In this document: positions 1-8,807 of the stretch, one piece after another
Numbering within the stretch: the stretch's first letter is position 1
Layout of the letters: the number at the start of each line of letters is the position of its first letter
Assembly: GCA_016217555.1 (NCBI GenBank)
Contig: JACRHW010000004.1
Location: forward strand, 1 to 54,461
Direction: 5' to 3'
Length of the DNA stretch: 54,461 bases
Source: Parcubacteria group bacterium
Lineage (GTDB): Bacteria > Patescibacteriota > Minisyncoccia > UBA6257 > JACRHW01
Notes under the pieces: model-generated
Database searches by the model: none
Told to the model about the DNA's origin: nothing
Seen by the model: only the letters and a program-made list of their open reading frames with translations
Translations under genes and position numbers: made by a program

Positions 1-131
1 TAAAACTGTTCTGTTTGAGTTCGATGTTGTAATCGAACGAGTTAACTGTTTTACGCGGACACCCTATCCTTTTGTGCCTCACGCGAAGTTCAGGAGTGAA
101 TACGTGTGGGGGTTTTGTGGATGTTCTAGTT

Positions 132-158
132 CTGGATTCCCGCCTGCGCGAGAATGAC
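132..158. repeat. dRS3-like palindrome (family B)
   Basis: A short palindrome with arms ATTCCCGC and a GCGAGAAT-like partner, followed by GACA. The same unit recurs near 16087, 26497, 26816, 30100, 33231, 35039, 35362 and 45952. When translated it gives the peptide CHSREGGNP or its antisense reading. The rest of 1-247 holds no gene that I can support. Confidence 0.7.
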
Positions 159-247
159 AAGAAATAAAAACCTTGACTATTTTCGCAAAACGTACCACAG
201 TGAAGATAGTTCCTTGTGAACTATTGTAGGGTTGGGAGGTAAAAGCT

Positions 248-1177
248 ATGCCGATAACACTCTGTGTGGAACCAAATACACCACCCATGTCTTGGAAGGA
301 TTTTCGCAAGAAAAAACCACCCTTTTCTATGGCACTTGATGGATATGTAAAAGGTGGACCACGATTTAGCTCAAAAGAAGGGTTGCGTCGAAATTTTAAC
401 CATCATGAAGGCGTCGACCGACTCACAACACGTGCAACATGCGGTCAAGTTTTTATAGAGACACAACAGGGTCTGTTTTCATACTTTCAAAAAAATGGAG
501 AACCCGAAGCATTGGTGTATGTAAACGATTGTGATCAAGATGTTTGTTCCTCGTGGATGATTCTTGATCATCCGGAGATGGTCCGTGAACCTATTAATCC
601 ACGTCTCAACCGACTTATACGACTTGTCGACAAACTTGATACCACAAGCGGACTCTGTGAACTCCCTATCAAACTCCCCATATTTGGAGAGCTTGCGTGG
701 ATATTCGACCCCTATCTTCAATTTCGCCTTAGTGGCAATATCGACAACCGAAATGCATTTGAATTCGAACGCACGATACGCGAGGTGGAACGCCGAATCC
801 TAGATCATGTAGCTGGGGTTGGTGAAAGCATTCTTGTGAGTGTTGAATATGAAGTGTTGGGTGGTAAAGACCACTGGGCGATGATTAGAGAAATCGGTTC
901 CCAGGCACGAAGCGCCGCTTTTTCAAAAGGAATTCATGCACTCGTTACAGTACGCGATAGAGCTGATGGAAAATTTAACTACACGTTTTGCAGAGCTGGT
1001 CTGTTTGTCCCTTTCGATATCCCCCTCATTCTCACAACCCTCAATAGCATTGAAGGTCTTACGGGAAAAGCAGATTGCCACGGAGGATGTGATATGACAG
1101 GAGGCACCTCACGAATACTTGGATGTGCTATCCCGCCAAAAGAGCTAGAATGTATTATTAATTCTTTGCATAAGTAA
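248..1177 (+). CDS. hypothetical protein, possibly DHH-phosphoesterase-like
   Basis: A 309-residue protein of unknown function. The start is well placed: GGGAGGT at 234-240 lies 7 nt before the ATG, an unusually good Shine-Dalgarno sequence for this window. No signal peptide or membrane segment is visible. It has an NHHEGVDR segment (about residues 50-57), an acidic DCDQD cluster (about 94-98), LVDKLDTTSG (about 126-135) and a C-terminal glycine-rich GGCDMTGGTSR. This order of His/Asp motifs followed by a glycine-rich tail recalls DHH/DHHA1 phosphoesterases, but the canonical DHH triad is not clear and the assignment is inference only. It is monocistronic, convergent with tyrS, and shares a bidirectional terminator with it. 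Confidence 0.75.
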   Translation: MPITLCVEPNTPPMSWKDFRKKKPPFSMALDGYVKGGPRFSSKEGLRRNFNHHEGVDRLTTRATCGQVFIETQQGLFSYFQKNGEPEALVYVNDCDQDVCSSWMILDHPEMVREPINPRLNRLIRLVDKLDTTSGLCELPIKLPIFGELAWIFDPYLQFRLSGNIDNRNAFEFERTIREVERRILDHVAGVGESILVSVEYEVLGGKDHWAMIREIGSQARSAAFSKGIHALVTVRDRADGKFNYTFCRAGLFVPFDIPLILTTLNSIEGLTGKADCHGGCDMTGGTSRILGCAIPPKELECIINSLHK

Positions 1178-1185
1178 TAAAAAAC

Positions 1186-1213
1186 AAAAATCCGCCCAAT
1201 AAGGCGGATTTTT
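1186..1213. terminator. bidirectional terminator between the hypothetical gene and tyrS
   Basis: Perfect 11-bp stem AAAAATCCGCC / GGCGGATTTTT around a 6-nt loop. It gives a T tract on both strands and lies between the two convergent stop codons. Confidence 0.85.
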
Positions 1214-1224
1214 CTTCAAAAGAA

Positions 1225-2442
1225 TTATGCACCAAAATGAATCTTATAGAAATACCTCTTTCCTACATTGATTATCTTACCCCCCATCTCAGAATTAAAT
1301 ATAAATTGTGGATCAGTAAGTGTTTCACCATCGAGTCGGACTCCCTTTTCCTCAATAAGACGGCGCGCCTCTGCATTTGAATCTGCGCGCCCCACCTCAC
1401 GCAAGAATTCTATAATAGTGGTACCAGTTACCACGTTAATTTCCTGAGCACCAGCAGATGCATCTTTTTTCTGAAACATGCGTACAAAATCCTGTTCAGC
1501 TTTCTCCGCCTCCTCTTCTCCGTGATACAAGGCAACAACATCTTTAGCGAGCTTCATTTTAATATCACGCGGATTAATACCTGTAGCAAGTTGCGTTTCA
1601 TATTCTTTAATTTCTCGAGGATCGACAAACGTATATACCTTGTAGTAGGCAATAATAAGATTGTCAGGAAGCGTCATAATTTTTCCATATTTATCTTCTG
1701 GCGTATCAGTGATTGCCACGAAATTACCAAGAGATTTTGATTGCTTTTCTTTTCCATCCAACCCAGGAGTAATTACTGTCGTCATAATAGACTGCGGAGC
1801 TTGATCGAAAAGAGACTGGTAATGTCGCCCCATCATTTCATTAAAAAGCTGATCAGAACCAATAATGGTAAGATCTGTCTCTAACACATACGAATCATAT
1901 CCCTGTAAAATAGGGTAGAGCATCTCGTGCATATAAATCTCGCTCCCCTCCTTGATACGTTTCTGAAACATATCGCGCTCAATAAGCCTGGCGTGCGTTA
2001 TGTTTCTACAGAGCTTAAGAAATTCGTTGAGGGACATTTTGTCATACCACTCTGAATTTCGACGCACCTCAAACACCCGACTGTCGTCGAGAAGAATTTT
2101 TGTAACTTGCTCTTGGTACAAGACGGCATCTGCTTCAATTTCTTCCAAAGAACGCTCGGGACGTGTTTTGCTTTTTCCTGTAGGGTCTCCAATACGTGTC
2201 GTAAAATCCCCAATGAGAAACACCACCTTGTGCCCCATTTCCTGAAACTCACGCATCTTCCAAAGACTCACTGCGTGCCCAAGATGAATAAGTGGATTCG
2301 TCACATCCACGCCAAACTTAATACGCAACTGCTTTCCTGAAGCAATACGTTCACGCAACTCCCCATCAGTAATAACTCGCTCTACATTATGCGAAAGCGC
2401 ATGCTCAATCCAATTTTTCTTCTCAAATAAATGTTTTTTCAT
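1225..2442 (-). CDS. tyrS: tyrosyl-tRNA synthetase
   Basis: Class I aminoacyl-tRNA synthetase that charges tRNA-Tyr in the cytoplasm. The HIGH-type motif HLGH is at residues 53-56 inside the Rossmann fold, and the KMSKS-type loop reads KQSKS at 233-237. A C-terminal S4-like RNA-binding domain spans about 345-405 (DSNAEARRLIEEKGVRL). At 405 residues it has the usual bacterial length. I start it at the ATG at 2440-2442 (MKKHLFEKKN); a longer frame to 2475 adds eleven unconserved residues that run into the neighbouring terminator. It is followed by the shared terminator at 1186-1213 and appears monocistronic. Confidence 0.96.
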   Translation of the reverse strand: MKKHLFEKKNWIEHALSHNVERVITDGELRERIASGKQLRIKFGVDVTNPLIHLGHAVSLWKMREFQEMGHKVVFLIGDFTTRIGDPTGKSKTRPERSLEEIEADAVLYQEQVTKILLDDSRVFEVRRNSEWYDKMSLNEFLKLCRNITHARLIERDMFQKRIKEGSEIYMHEMLYPILQGYDSYVLETDLTIIGSDQLFNEMMGRHYQSLFDQAPQSIMTTVITPGLDGKEKQSKSLGNFVAITDTPEDKYGKIMTLPDNLIIAYYKVYTFVDPREIKEYETQLATGINPRDIKMKLAKDVVALYHGEEEAEKAEQDFVRMFQKKDASAGAQEINVVTGTTIIEFLREVGRADSNAEARRLIEEKGVRLDGETLTDPQFIFNSEMGGKIINVGKRYFYKIHFGA

Positions 2443-2491
2443 GAATAAATAGTATGCTTTATCATAAAACACCATTTCATGATACGCAACT

Positions 2492-2520
2492 AAAAACCCT
2501 CACGTTTTGTGAGGGTTTTT
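2492..2520 (-). terminator. terminator of the Ca2+-repeat protein gene
   Basis: Perfect 12-bp stem AAAAACCCTCAC / GTGAGGGTTTTT with a 5-nt loop, just past the stop of the leftward gene at 2529. A T run follows on the minus strand. Confidence 0.85.
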
Positions 2521-2528
2521 ATATGAAA

Positions 2529-4112
2529 TTATTTAACCTTGCTTAACCCTAAAAAGTCTTTTGGTAACTTACCGGGACCGAGAGGATTATAGCCATTTTT
2601 AACTTCATCGCCATCCTTGTGCCCGTCACCATCGGTGTCGGGATTTTTGGGATTGGTACCATATAGTAACTCCTGGTCATCAGTGAGACCATCATGATCT
2701 GAGTCAATTGCCTTACCAGGTCCGCGTGGATTATAGCCATTTTTTACTTCATCAAAATCGCTGTGTCCATCACCGTCGGTGTCTGAGTTGTTTGGGTTGG
2801 TGCCAAGTAACGTCTCTTGCGCATTTGTAAGCCCATCACCATCAGTATCATCGCTTGACCCGCTGATTACAAGAGGTTGTGCGCCAGCACCAGAGAGAAG
2901 TTCTTCAAAATTTTTTGCATCAGGAGGAATATTAATGGTAACTGGTTCGTTGATATTTTTTATCACCTCCCTAAGAGTGGCGGTTACTTTTATCTTTGAA
3001 TTTGAAGTAACAATCGCCTGTATCTGGTGTAGAGCGTGATCTGATTTTCCAATCCATAATTCCCCCCTTACATCAATACCCTCCAAAAAGGCATCAATGC
3101 CCTGCAAATCGGCCTCGGTAATTTCTGTTCCATTAATCGCGGGAGAAAGTTCTTTTAGGGTGTTTTTAACTCCATTCTTATCCATAGTAAAAGCGTAATG
3201 ATATGAAGCGATTCCCTCAATTTTCTCATCAGTTAAATGTTGCCCCACCTTAATAAACATCGCCTTCGCAAGAATCATTTTTATCGCATCTGTCTTTTCC
3301 TTTGAAAGACTAAGCCCTGCCTGAAGCCCCATCGATTGGTCTCCATATCCTGATTGTTGAAGTTGTGCCAAGGTAGCTGCAGAATCAAATTTTATCCACT
3401 GATTTTTGAAGGAATCGAAGCTTTGTGTGCCAGGAATACCAAGATTGTTTAATTTAAAATAGAGCGCTTTGTCTATAACACGTACATCAAATCCAAGAAG
3501 TGATCCGCTAAGAGGAAGAATATCTGTTCCAAGAGTAAATGTACCTAAAAGTTTTGGGTTACTTAATTCAGACGAATCCATTGATCCTCCAAATTTCATT
3601 GTAATGCTCCCCTCCCCTGATTTTATTGAAGCGCTATCTCCCCCCGATGGAGGAAGAAATCCTGAAAAATCTTGAGTATTTACGGTTACTTTAATATCAC
3701 CCGAAAAACTATCCGTCTTCACCGCAAGCATTGTTTTAACCATACCCTGAACGATTTGTTCCGGAGTTTGGCTAAAATAAGTATAAGCAAAGACCCCGCC
3801 CCCAACAAGAAGTACTCCTATAACTGAAATAAGAACAATAAGCTTTTTGCTAAATCGTGGTGCGGAACCAGAACGCTCCTCAAACGAGGTAGCACTCTCC
3901 GGCAAGGTCTTCTCTGCCTGAGTACTCACGGGCGAAGAGATAGACGACGAAGCAGTAGGAGAAGAAGCTGGAGAAACAACAAAAGACTTAAGCGCCTCAT
4001 CCACGTCAGCAACCTGCCACCCACTTGATACAAGCGTATTCTTGATAGCCTCCTGAGCCACCCCCTGCTCAAGCTGTGCCTTTATATAGGTAACTAATTC
4101 TTGATGAATCAT
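2529..4112 (-). CDS. membrane-anchored protein with thrombospondin type 3-like Ca2+ repeats
   Basis: A 527-residue protein. Residues 1-45 form a short helical domain (IHQELVTYIKAQLEQG...), followed by a Ser/Pro/Thr-rich stretch and one membrane helix at about 93-115 (LIVLISVIGVLLVGGGVFAY). The middle is a beta-rich domain of unknown family. The C-terminus has four Asp-rich loops of the form DTDGDGLTNAQE, DTDGDGHSDFDE, DSDHDGLTDDQE and DTDGDGHKDGDE. These are typical of calcium-binding thrombospondin type 3 repeats and are arranged as two near-identical pairs ending in GYNP.GPGK. The topology suggests an extracytoplasmic C-terminus. The architecture is common in CPR surface proteins; the role is unknown. 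A TATAAT sits on the minus strand at 4142-4147. Confidence 0.88.
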   Translation of the reverse strand: MIHQELVTYIKAQLEQGVAQEAIKNTLVSSGWQVADVDEALKSFVVSPASSPTASSSISSPVSTQAEKTLPESATSFEERSGSAPRFSKKLIVLISVIGVLLVGGGVFAYTYFSQTPEQIVQGMVKTMLAVKTDSFSGDIKVTVNTQDFSGFLPPSGGDSASIKSGEGSITMKFGGSMDSSELSNPKLLGTFTLGTDILPLSGSLLGFDVRVIDKALYFKLNNLGIPGTQSFDSFKNQWIKFDSAATLAQLQQSGYGDQSMGLQAGLSLSKEKTDAIKMILAKAMFIKVGQHLTDEKIEGIASYHYAFTMDKNGVKNTLKELSPAINGTEITEADLQGIDAFLEGIDVRGELWIGKSDHALHQIQAIVTSNSKIKVTATLREVIKNINEPVTINIPPDAKNFEELLSGAGAQPLVISGSSDDTDGDGLTNAQETLLGTNPNNSDTDGDGHSDFDEVKNGYNPRGPGKAIDSDHDGLTDDQELLYGTNPKNPDTDGDGHKDGDEVKNGYNPLGPGKLPKDFLGLSKVK

Positions 4113-4180
4113 ATAAAATAATAAGATTAGATGACCTTCTTATTATACTGTACATCAAAAAACAACGCTTGTGTACAAAT

Positions 4181-4207
4181 AAAAAACGGCGAGATAATAT
4201 CAGGCCG
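4181..4207 (-). terminator. terminator of the MFS transporter gene
   Basis: On the minus strand CGGC-CT-GATA ... TATC-TC-GCCG forms a bulged hairpin followed by TTTTTTATTT. It lies just past the stop codon at 4217. Confidence 0.7.
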
Positions 4208-4216
4208 CTTATTTTT

Positions 4217-5410
4217 TTATTTTCGCGTTTTACCAAAGAGAATGAGTGTAGAGCAAACAAGAACCGCCCCCGACATTATCCATGCAACAGGAATCGAATA
4301 GTGCTGGGCGACTACGCCACTTACCAAAAGACCAATCATTCCACCGATATGATGCGAAACTGCCTCAAACGATATAAGAGTAGCTCTTTCGTGAGAAGGG
4401 ATATTGTCATTAAGATAAACGTCTTTGAGCGGTACAAACAATCCTCTCGCAACCTCATGAATGAGAAAAATAGAAATTGCGGGAAGAAATTGCTGAAACA
4501 ACACCGTTGTACATATTCCCACACCAATGACGCACTGTGATATGGTTAACGCAACCCTTTCATCTACAATCTTCCTTAGAAACCACGGAGCAAGTGCCGA
4601 ACCAATTATCAAGGCAATAGAAATCCCAGCGAATATGAATCCAAAACTAGTTTTGTTAGGAAGAAATTGTCCAAAAAACGGTTGCCACTGCATATTTGGT
4701 GCCTGAACAGCAAAAAACTGCACAACTCCTAACACAAGGATGAATCTCACGGCGTTGTTGTTTACCCCATAATGAACACTCTTACCTATGGTATTGCCCA
4801 TATGAAGGATTCCCTCTCGAAATGAGAAACTTTTTCTCTCAAACTCATCTTCTCGTATATAGATCACGGCGAGTATCCCTGCAACAAACATAATACATCC
4901 ACCAACAATCCAAGGAAGAGCAATATTCTTACTTGCTAGATAGGCACCAAGTACCGCCGCTATAATTGCGACGGCACTTTTAAGCTGCTGCTCCCTTGCA
5001 AATATCGGTCCCATAGACCCCTCATATCCCTGAAGTTTTAAGTGTTCTATAAGCCACGCCTGAAAAGCGCCACTTGCAAAGGTGCTTCCAATCGCAGCAA
5101 TTACTTCGGCAAGAACAAAAAACCAAAAAGTTGTTGCAGAAGCATACACAAAAAGACCCGTCGACATTAAGAAGCATGAGATCACAAATGACAACTTCCT
5201 TCCAAACACGTCAGCAAAAGCTCCTGTTGGAATTTCACAAATAAACAGTGTCGTAAAAAAGAAAAAATTCACAAGATTTACTTCCAACAGATTAAGACCT
5301 TTTGCCATCAAAAACATTACGTAAACTCCAGCAAAAAGATGTACTCCAAAAGAAGAGGTGCTACGTAATAACAAATATGTTGAAATTGTGTTTCTCGTTT
5401 CTCTGTCCAT
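4217..5410 (-). CDS. MFS transporter
   Basis: Major facilitator superfamily permease of 397 residues with about 12 hydrophobic segments. The family motif A is visible in the loop between helices 2 and 3 as GAFADVFGRK (about residues 63-72). The substrate cannot be told from sequence; the layout resembles drug or small-molecule exporters. The start is supported by AAAGGGAGGGAAGG upstream of the ATG. The 5' leader contains two mutually exclusive perfect inverted repeats (5439-5539, separate entry) that could control expression. It lies alone between a tRNA-Gly gene and its own terminator. Confidence 0.92.
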   Translation of the reverse strand: MDRETRNTISTYLLLRSTSSFGVHLFAGVYVMFLMAKGLNLLEVNLVNFFFFTTLFICEIPTGAFADVFGRKLSFVISCFLMSTGLFVYASATTFWFFVLAEVIAAIGSTFASGAFQAWLIEHLKLQGYEGSMGPIFAREQQLKSAVAIIAAVLGAYLASKNIALPWIVGGCIMFVAGILAVIYIREDEFERKSFSFREGILHMGNTIGKSVHYGVNNNAVRFILVLGVVQFFAVQAPNMQWQPFFGQFLPNKTSFGFIFAGISIALIIGSALAPWFLRKIVDERVALTISQCVIGVGICTTVLFQQFLPAISIFLIHEVARGLFVPLKDVYLNDNIPSHERATLISFEAVSHHIGGMIGLLVSGVVAQHYSIPVAWIMSGAVLVCSTLILFGKTRK

Positions 5411-5438
5411 TTTCCTTCCCTCCCTTTCAAGGTGCTAT

Positions 5439-5539
5439 TTAGATAGATCAAAAACAAAACGCCCCGATCTATCTAACCAAGGCGCTCTTAAGCAATAACA
5501 TTAAAAAATACTATCAGGTTAACATCGCCTTGGTTAGAT
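5439..5539 (-). promoter_or_regulatory. leader with two overlapping, mutually exclusive hairpins
   Basis: Segment 5471-5484 (ATCTAACCAAGGCG) is perfectly complementary to 5526-5539. Segment 5466-5476 is perfectly complementary to 5439-5449 (TTAGATAGATC). The two pairings share 5471-5476, so only one can form at a time. The proximal hairpin ends about 28 nt before the MFS start codon. No T run follows it, so translational control or simple palindrome decay is as likely as attenuation. Confidence 0.5.
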
Positions 5540-5657
5540 AAATAAAACCACAAAGACCCCACACGTGCGTGGAGGCAATAAAAGTATTATTCATCTGGCG
5601 ATTTTCTTTTTTCATAGTAAATTTAATATAACACAATAGCACATAAACATCAATATG

Positions 5658-5728
5658 AGCGGGATACCAGAATCGAACTGGCGCCTTGACCTTGGCAAGG
5701 TCGCGTACTACCACTATACTAATCCCGC
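5658..5728 (-). tRNA. tRNA-Gly(GCC)
   Basis: Reads GCGGGAU ... AUCCCGC on the minus strand. The anticodon loop is UUGCCAA (anticodon GCC) and the T arm contains GUUCGAUUC. Discriminator U. CCA is not encoded. Confidence 0.93.
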
Positions 5729-5745
5729 TTCTTTGTTAGTATTAA

Positions 5746-5760
5746 TCCCCCAAAGGGGGA
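5746..5760 (-). terminator. hairpin after clpP
   Basis: TCCCCC-AAA-GGGGGA, a strong 6-bp hairpin between the clpP stop and tRNA-Gly. It has only a weak T run on the minus strand, so terminator function is tentative. Confidence 0.4.
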
Positions 5761-5801
5761 TATATACAAGATACCAAATACTAAATACTAAATACAAGAG
5801 A

Positions 5802-6389
5802 CTACTTTTTTGTGGATTTAATAATGTCGTCTATAAGACCATATTTTTTAGCTTCTTCTGGAGAGAGGTAAAAATCTCGATCGGTATCTTTTTCAACTTT
5901 AGAAACAGGCTGCCCGGTATGTTTTGCGAGTATCTGATTAAGCTGTCCTTTCATTTTAATAATTTGGCGCGCGGTGATCTCTATCTCTGAAGCTTGTCCC
6001 TCAGCACCCCCCATTATTTGATGGAGCAAAATTTCTGCATTAGGAAGAGTGTAACGCTTCCCCTTCTTGCCTGCACCAAGTAAAACGGCACCCATAGAGG
6101 CAGCAATACCCACGCAAATAGTTGAAACATCTGGCTTAATCGCTTGCATAGTGTCATAGATAGCAAGACCTGCTGTTACCATTCCCCCAGGAGAATTGAT
6201 ATAAAAATGAATGTCTTTTTTAGGGTCGGTGTGCTCAAGATAAAGCATTTGTGCGACGATAGTATTTGCAACCATGTCGTTTATAGGGCCTCCAAGAAAA
6301 ATAATACGCTCCTCAAGAAGACGAGAATAAATGTCATAGGCGCGCTCTCCAAAGTTTGATTTTTCGATTACGGTAGGAATTAAATTCAT
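5802..6389 (-). CDS. clpP: ATP-dependent Clp protease proteolytic subunit
   Basis: Serine peptidase of the barrel-shaped Clp protease, which degrades unfolded proteins fed by an AAA+ partner not present in this window. The catalytic triad is Ser98 (GIAASMG), His123 (LLHQI) and Asp172 (DRDFYLS). The 195-residue length is normal and there is no obvious propeptide. It is the last of a leftward run nusA-tig-clpP. The tig-clpP junction is filled by a palindromic spacer (6399-6495). The pairing with tig is the classic chaperone-protease neighbourhood. Confidence 0.97.
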   Translation of the reverse strand: MNLIPTVIEKSNFGERAYDIYSRLLEERIIFLGGPINDMVANTIVAQMLYLEHTDPKKDIHFYINSPGGMVTAGLAIYDTMQAIKPDVSTICVGIAASMGAVLLGAGKKGKRYTLPNAEILLHQIMGGAEGQASEIEITARQIIKMKGQLNQILAKHTGQPVSKVEKDTDRDFYLSPEEAKKYGLIDDIIKSTKK

Positions 6390-6398
6390 AAGTTTAAC

Positions 6399-6495
6399 AT
6401 ACTAATATACGAATGTTACGAATAAAACGAATCACTACAAATACCGTACGTATTAGTATCCATTAGTATCATTTGCATAATTCGTATATTGGTAT
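6399..6495. repeat. family A palindromic spacer, copy 1
   Basis: About 97 bp with inverted ends ATACTAATATACGAAT / ATTCGTATATTGGTAT and a centre rich in ACGAAT/ATTCGT. It fills the tig-clpP junction, leaving about 10 bp on each side. Confidence 0.85.
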
Positions 6496-6505
6496 AATTT
6501 ATTTT

Positions 6506-7468
6506 TTATTGTTGTTCTAAAAAGGTTAATACCTTCTCTGTCGCCAGCATATTCTTAACATAGAGACGCATTGATGGCAAATCCTCATCTTGAATCTTTT
6601 CTTCAGGATTTTCTTGCCCTGAGCTTGTCGAAGGGTATTTTTTAAGTTCCTCTATTTTCCCCTCTACCTCACTCTCTTCAACAACAATTTTTTCCTCAAC
6701 CGCAATACGCCCCAAAAGAAGCGCGATTGTAATGTTACGTTCCGCCTCGGGTCTCAACTCTTTTTTAAAATCTTCCTCTGTCTTATTAAACTGTGCAAGA
6801 TAGTTAAGAACATTTGCCTGAGCGGGTCCTCCTCTCTTAAATTCGTTGAACACGCGCTCGACTTCTTTCGTAATCATTTCTTCTTCTATATCAGCTTTTG
6901 TTTCCTTGGCGAGCGCATCGAGAAGAAGAAGTCGCAAGCGATGTATTTCACGATCATTTTGTTCGAGACTTAAACCCCTTCGAATATTATCTTCGATATC
7001 CTTACTATCCTTAAATCCCCCTAGTGTCTTTGCAAACTCTTCATTAAAATCTGGAAGTACCTCTTTTTGTATGTTGTTCATCGTAACAGAAAAATGAAGG
7101 GACTTCCCGCATAAATCGGTAAGCCAATAATCCTCTGGTACTGCTACATCAAATGCACGTTTCTCACCTATTTGCATACCAGTTATACGTTCCTCAAATC
7201 CAGGCACAAATTTACCCTTTCCAAGCATAAAGAGATATTTTCTTCCTGCCCCACCCTCGAGGGGAATAAGACCAACGGTGGTATCAAAATCAATATCGGC
7301 GACATCACCAACTTCAATGGGACGATTGAGTGCGATGTATTGTGCGCGCGACCTACGAAGCCAAAGAATTGCCTCCTCGAACTTTGCTTCAGGAACATCA
7401 AGGTTTTTTGTATTCTCCTTATAAAACTTTTTAGCAATGATTTTATAGTCGGGAAGTGTAATTTTCAT
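6506..7468 (-). CDS. tig: trigger factor lacking the ribosome-binding domain
   Basis: Trigger factor-like chaperone/peptidyl-prolyl isomerase, 320 residues from the ATG at 7466-7468. It begins at the segment MKITLPDYK that in full-length trigger factor (about 430 residues) links the N-terminal domain to the PPIase domain. The FKBP-like PPIase core is about 50-140 (GDVADIDF, GKFVPGFEE, FDVAVPEDYW), and the helical C-terminal chaperone region about 140-320. The N-terminal ribosome-docking domain with its GFRxGKxP loop is absent, and only 98 bp separate this start from the nusA stop, so it is not encoded next door. A palindrome-derived insert, YPSTSSGQ, lies at 279-285. A frame to 7528 exists but its hydrophobic start is encoded by the palindromic spacer. 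Co-oriented with nusA and clpP. Confidence 0.9.
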   Translation of the reverse strand: MKITLPDYKIIAKKFYKENTKNLDVPEAKFEEAILWLRRSRAQYIALNRPIEVGDVADIDFDTTVGLIPLEGGAGRKYLFMLGKGKFVPGFEERITGMQIGEKRAFDVAVPEDYWLTDLCGKSLHFSVTMNNIQKEVLPDFNEEFAKTLGGFKDSKDIEDNIRRGLSLEQNDREIHRLRLLLLDALAKETKADIEEEMITKEVERVFNEFKRGGPAQANVLNYLAQFNKTEEDFKKELRPEAERNITIALLLGRIAVEEKIVVEESEVEGKIEELKKYPSTSSGQENPEEKIQDEDLPSMRLYVKNMLATEKVLTFLEQQ

Positions 7469-7480
7469 AAAAAAATAAAT

Positions 7481-7565
7481 ATACCAATATACAAATGTTA
7501 CGAATAAAACGAATCCCAACGAATACATACTACCAAGACCCTTTTCTTATTCGTATATTTGTATG
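7481..7565. repeat. family A palindromic spacer, copy 2
   Basis: Ends ATACCAATATACAAATGTTACG and CTTATTCGTATATTTGTAT. It fills the nusA-tig junction and is shorter in the middle than other copies. Confidence 0.8.
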
Positions 7566-7566
7566 A

Positions 7567-8766
7567 TTATTCTTTAGCCTTTTCTGAACCCTCTGGTCTC
7601 TTCTCCTCTCCGGCAGCAGCGACACCCCCTTCTACGGCCTCCTCTGGCTTATCCATCGAACGCACATCAATCTTCCCATTAGTAAGTCGCGCGGCGAGGC
7701 GCACGTTTTGACCACTCTTTCCAATAGCAAGACTAATTTGATCTGGTAGTACATATACAATAGCCTCTCGTCGAGAATTCACCTCGATCTTCTGCACCTT
7801 AGCAGGCGAAAGTGCATTCATAATAAACTGCGAAGTGTCCTCAGACCATGCAATAATATCAATCTTCTCTCCTCCAAGTTCATTCATAACCGCCATAACA
7901 CGTGTACCTTTTTGTCCCACACATGAACCGATGGGGTCTATCATCTCAACGTTTGAGGCAACGGCAATTTTCGTTCTACTTCCCGCCTCACGCGCGATTT
8001 CTTTAATTTCCACCACCTTGTCATTGATTTCTGGCACCTCGATCTCAAAAAGCTTAGCAACAAACTGAGGATGAGCCCGAGAGAGAATCACTGCGGGTCC
8101 TTTATAATCTTCCTGCACCGCGAGAATATAGAAACGCCTTCGTTCTCCTATACGATATCGTTCTCCGTAGATCGTTTCATTCGGATACATAATTCCAATT
8201 GCCTTTCCGAGCTCAACATAAATAGCACGCCCCTCCACTCGCTGAATAATACCGCTAATTAATGTTCCCTCTTTTTGTTTAAACTCCTGATACACTGTTG
8301 TTTTTTCAGCTTCACGAATTTTTTGTAATACCACCTGCTTTGCGGCTTGTGCTGCAATGCGACCAAAGTCGGCTCGTGCCTCAAGAGGAAAGGTTACCTC
8401 ATCCCCTGGCTGAATACCTGCTTTCATTTTTTCCGCCTCTTCGAGCATGATATGGTGCTCCTCATTAAATACATAACGCTTTATCTCCCCTTCAGCGAGA
8501 GGAGAAACTTCTTGAGCAGCCTCCTCTTCCGCCTCTTCAGGAGTCTTAATCATGCTTTCATCGAGTACTGTTTTTACCTGCCAAAACAAAAACTCACCCG
8601 TTTCAGGATCTAGTTTTGCCTTGATGTGTTCGCCCTTGCTCCCATACTCTTTTCGATACGCAGTAGCAACAGCCGTTTCAATAGCTTCGATAATAGCCTC
8701 TTTACTAATATTTCGTTCCTCTGCTATCTGTTCAATCGCAGAAGAAAAATTTTTTAAATCAAACAT
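7567..8766 (-). CDS. nusA: transcription termination/antitermination factor NusA
   Basis: Binds RNA polymerase and nascent RNA and modulates pausing, termination and antitermination. The 399 residues hold the N-terminal polymerase-binding domain (about 1-125), an S1 domain (about 165-235) and two KH domains. KH1 contains GSCVGQKGTRV and KH2 contains SLAIGKSGQNVRLAARL. A charged Glu/Gly tail follows; the acidic repeats seen in proteobacterial NusA are absent. First gene of the run nusA-tig-clpP. Upstream is a 285-bp gap with a structured palindrome (8808-8931). Confidence 0.96.
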   Translation of the reverse strand: MFDLKNFSSAIEQIAEERNISKEAIIEAIETAVATAYRKEYGSKGEHIKAKLDPETGEFLFWQVKTVLDESMIKTPEEAEEEAAQEVSPLAEGEIKRYVFNEEHHIMLEEAEKMKAGIQPGDEVTFPLEARADFGRIAAQAAKQVVLQKIREAEKTTVYQEFKQKEGTLISGIIQRVEGRAIYVELGKAIGIMYPNETIYGERYRIGERRRFYILAVQEDYKGPAVILSRAHPQFVAKLFEIEVPEINDKVVEIKEIAREAGSRTKIAVASNVEMIDPIGSCVGQKGTRVMAVMNELGGEKIDIIAWSEDTSQFIMNALSPAKVQKIEVNSRREAIVYVLPDQISLAIGKSGQNVRLAARLTNGKIDVRSMDKPEEAVEGGVAAAGEEKRPEGSEKAKE

Positions 8767-8807
8767 GGTTTTAGTAATTAGTTTATTAGTGGTTAGTAAA
8801 TTTTGTT

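Noticed and set aside
5514-5714. Minus-strand frame of 66 residues between the MFS gene and clpP
   Set aside because: It overlaps tRNA-Gly for much of its length and has no protein features.
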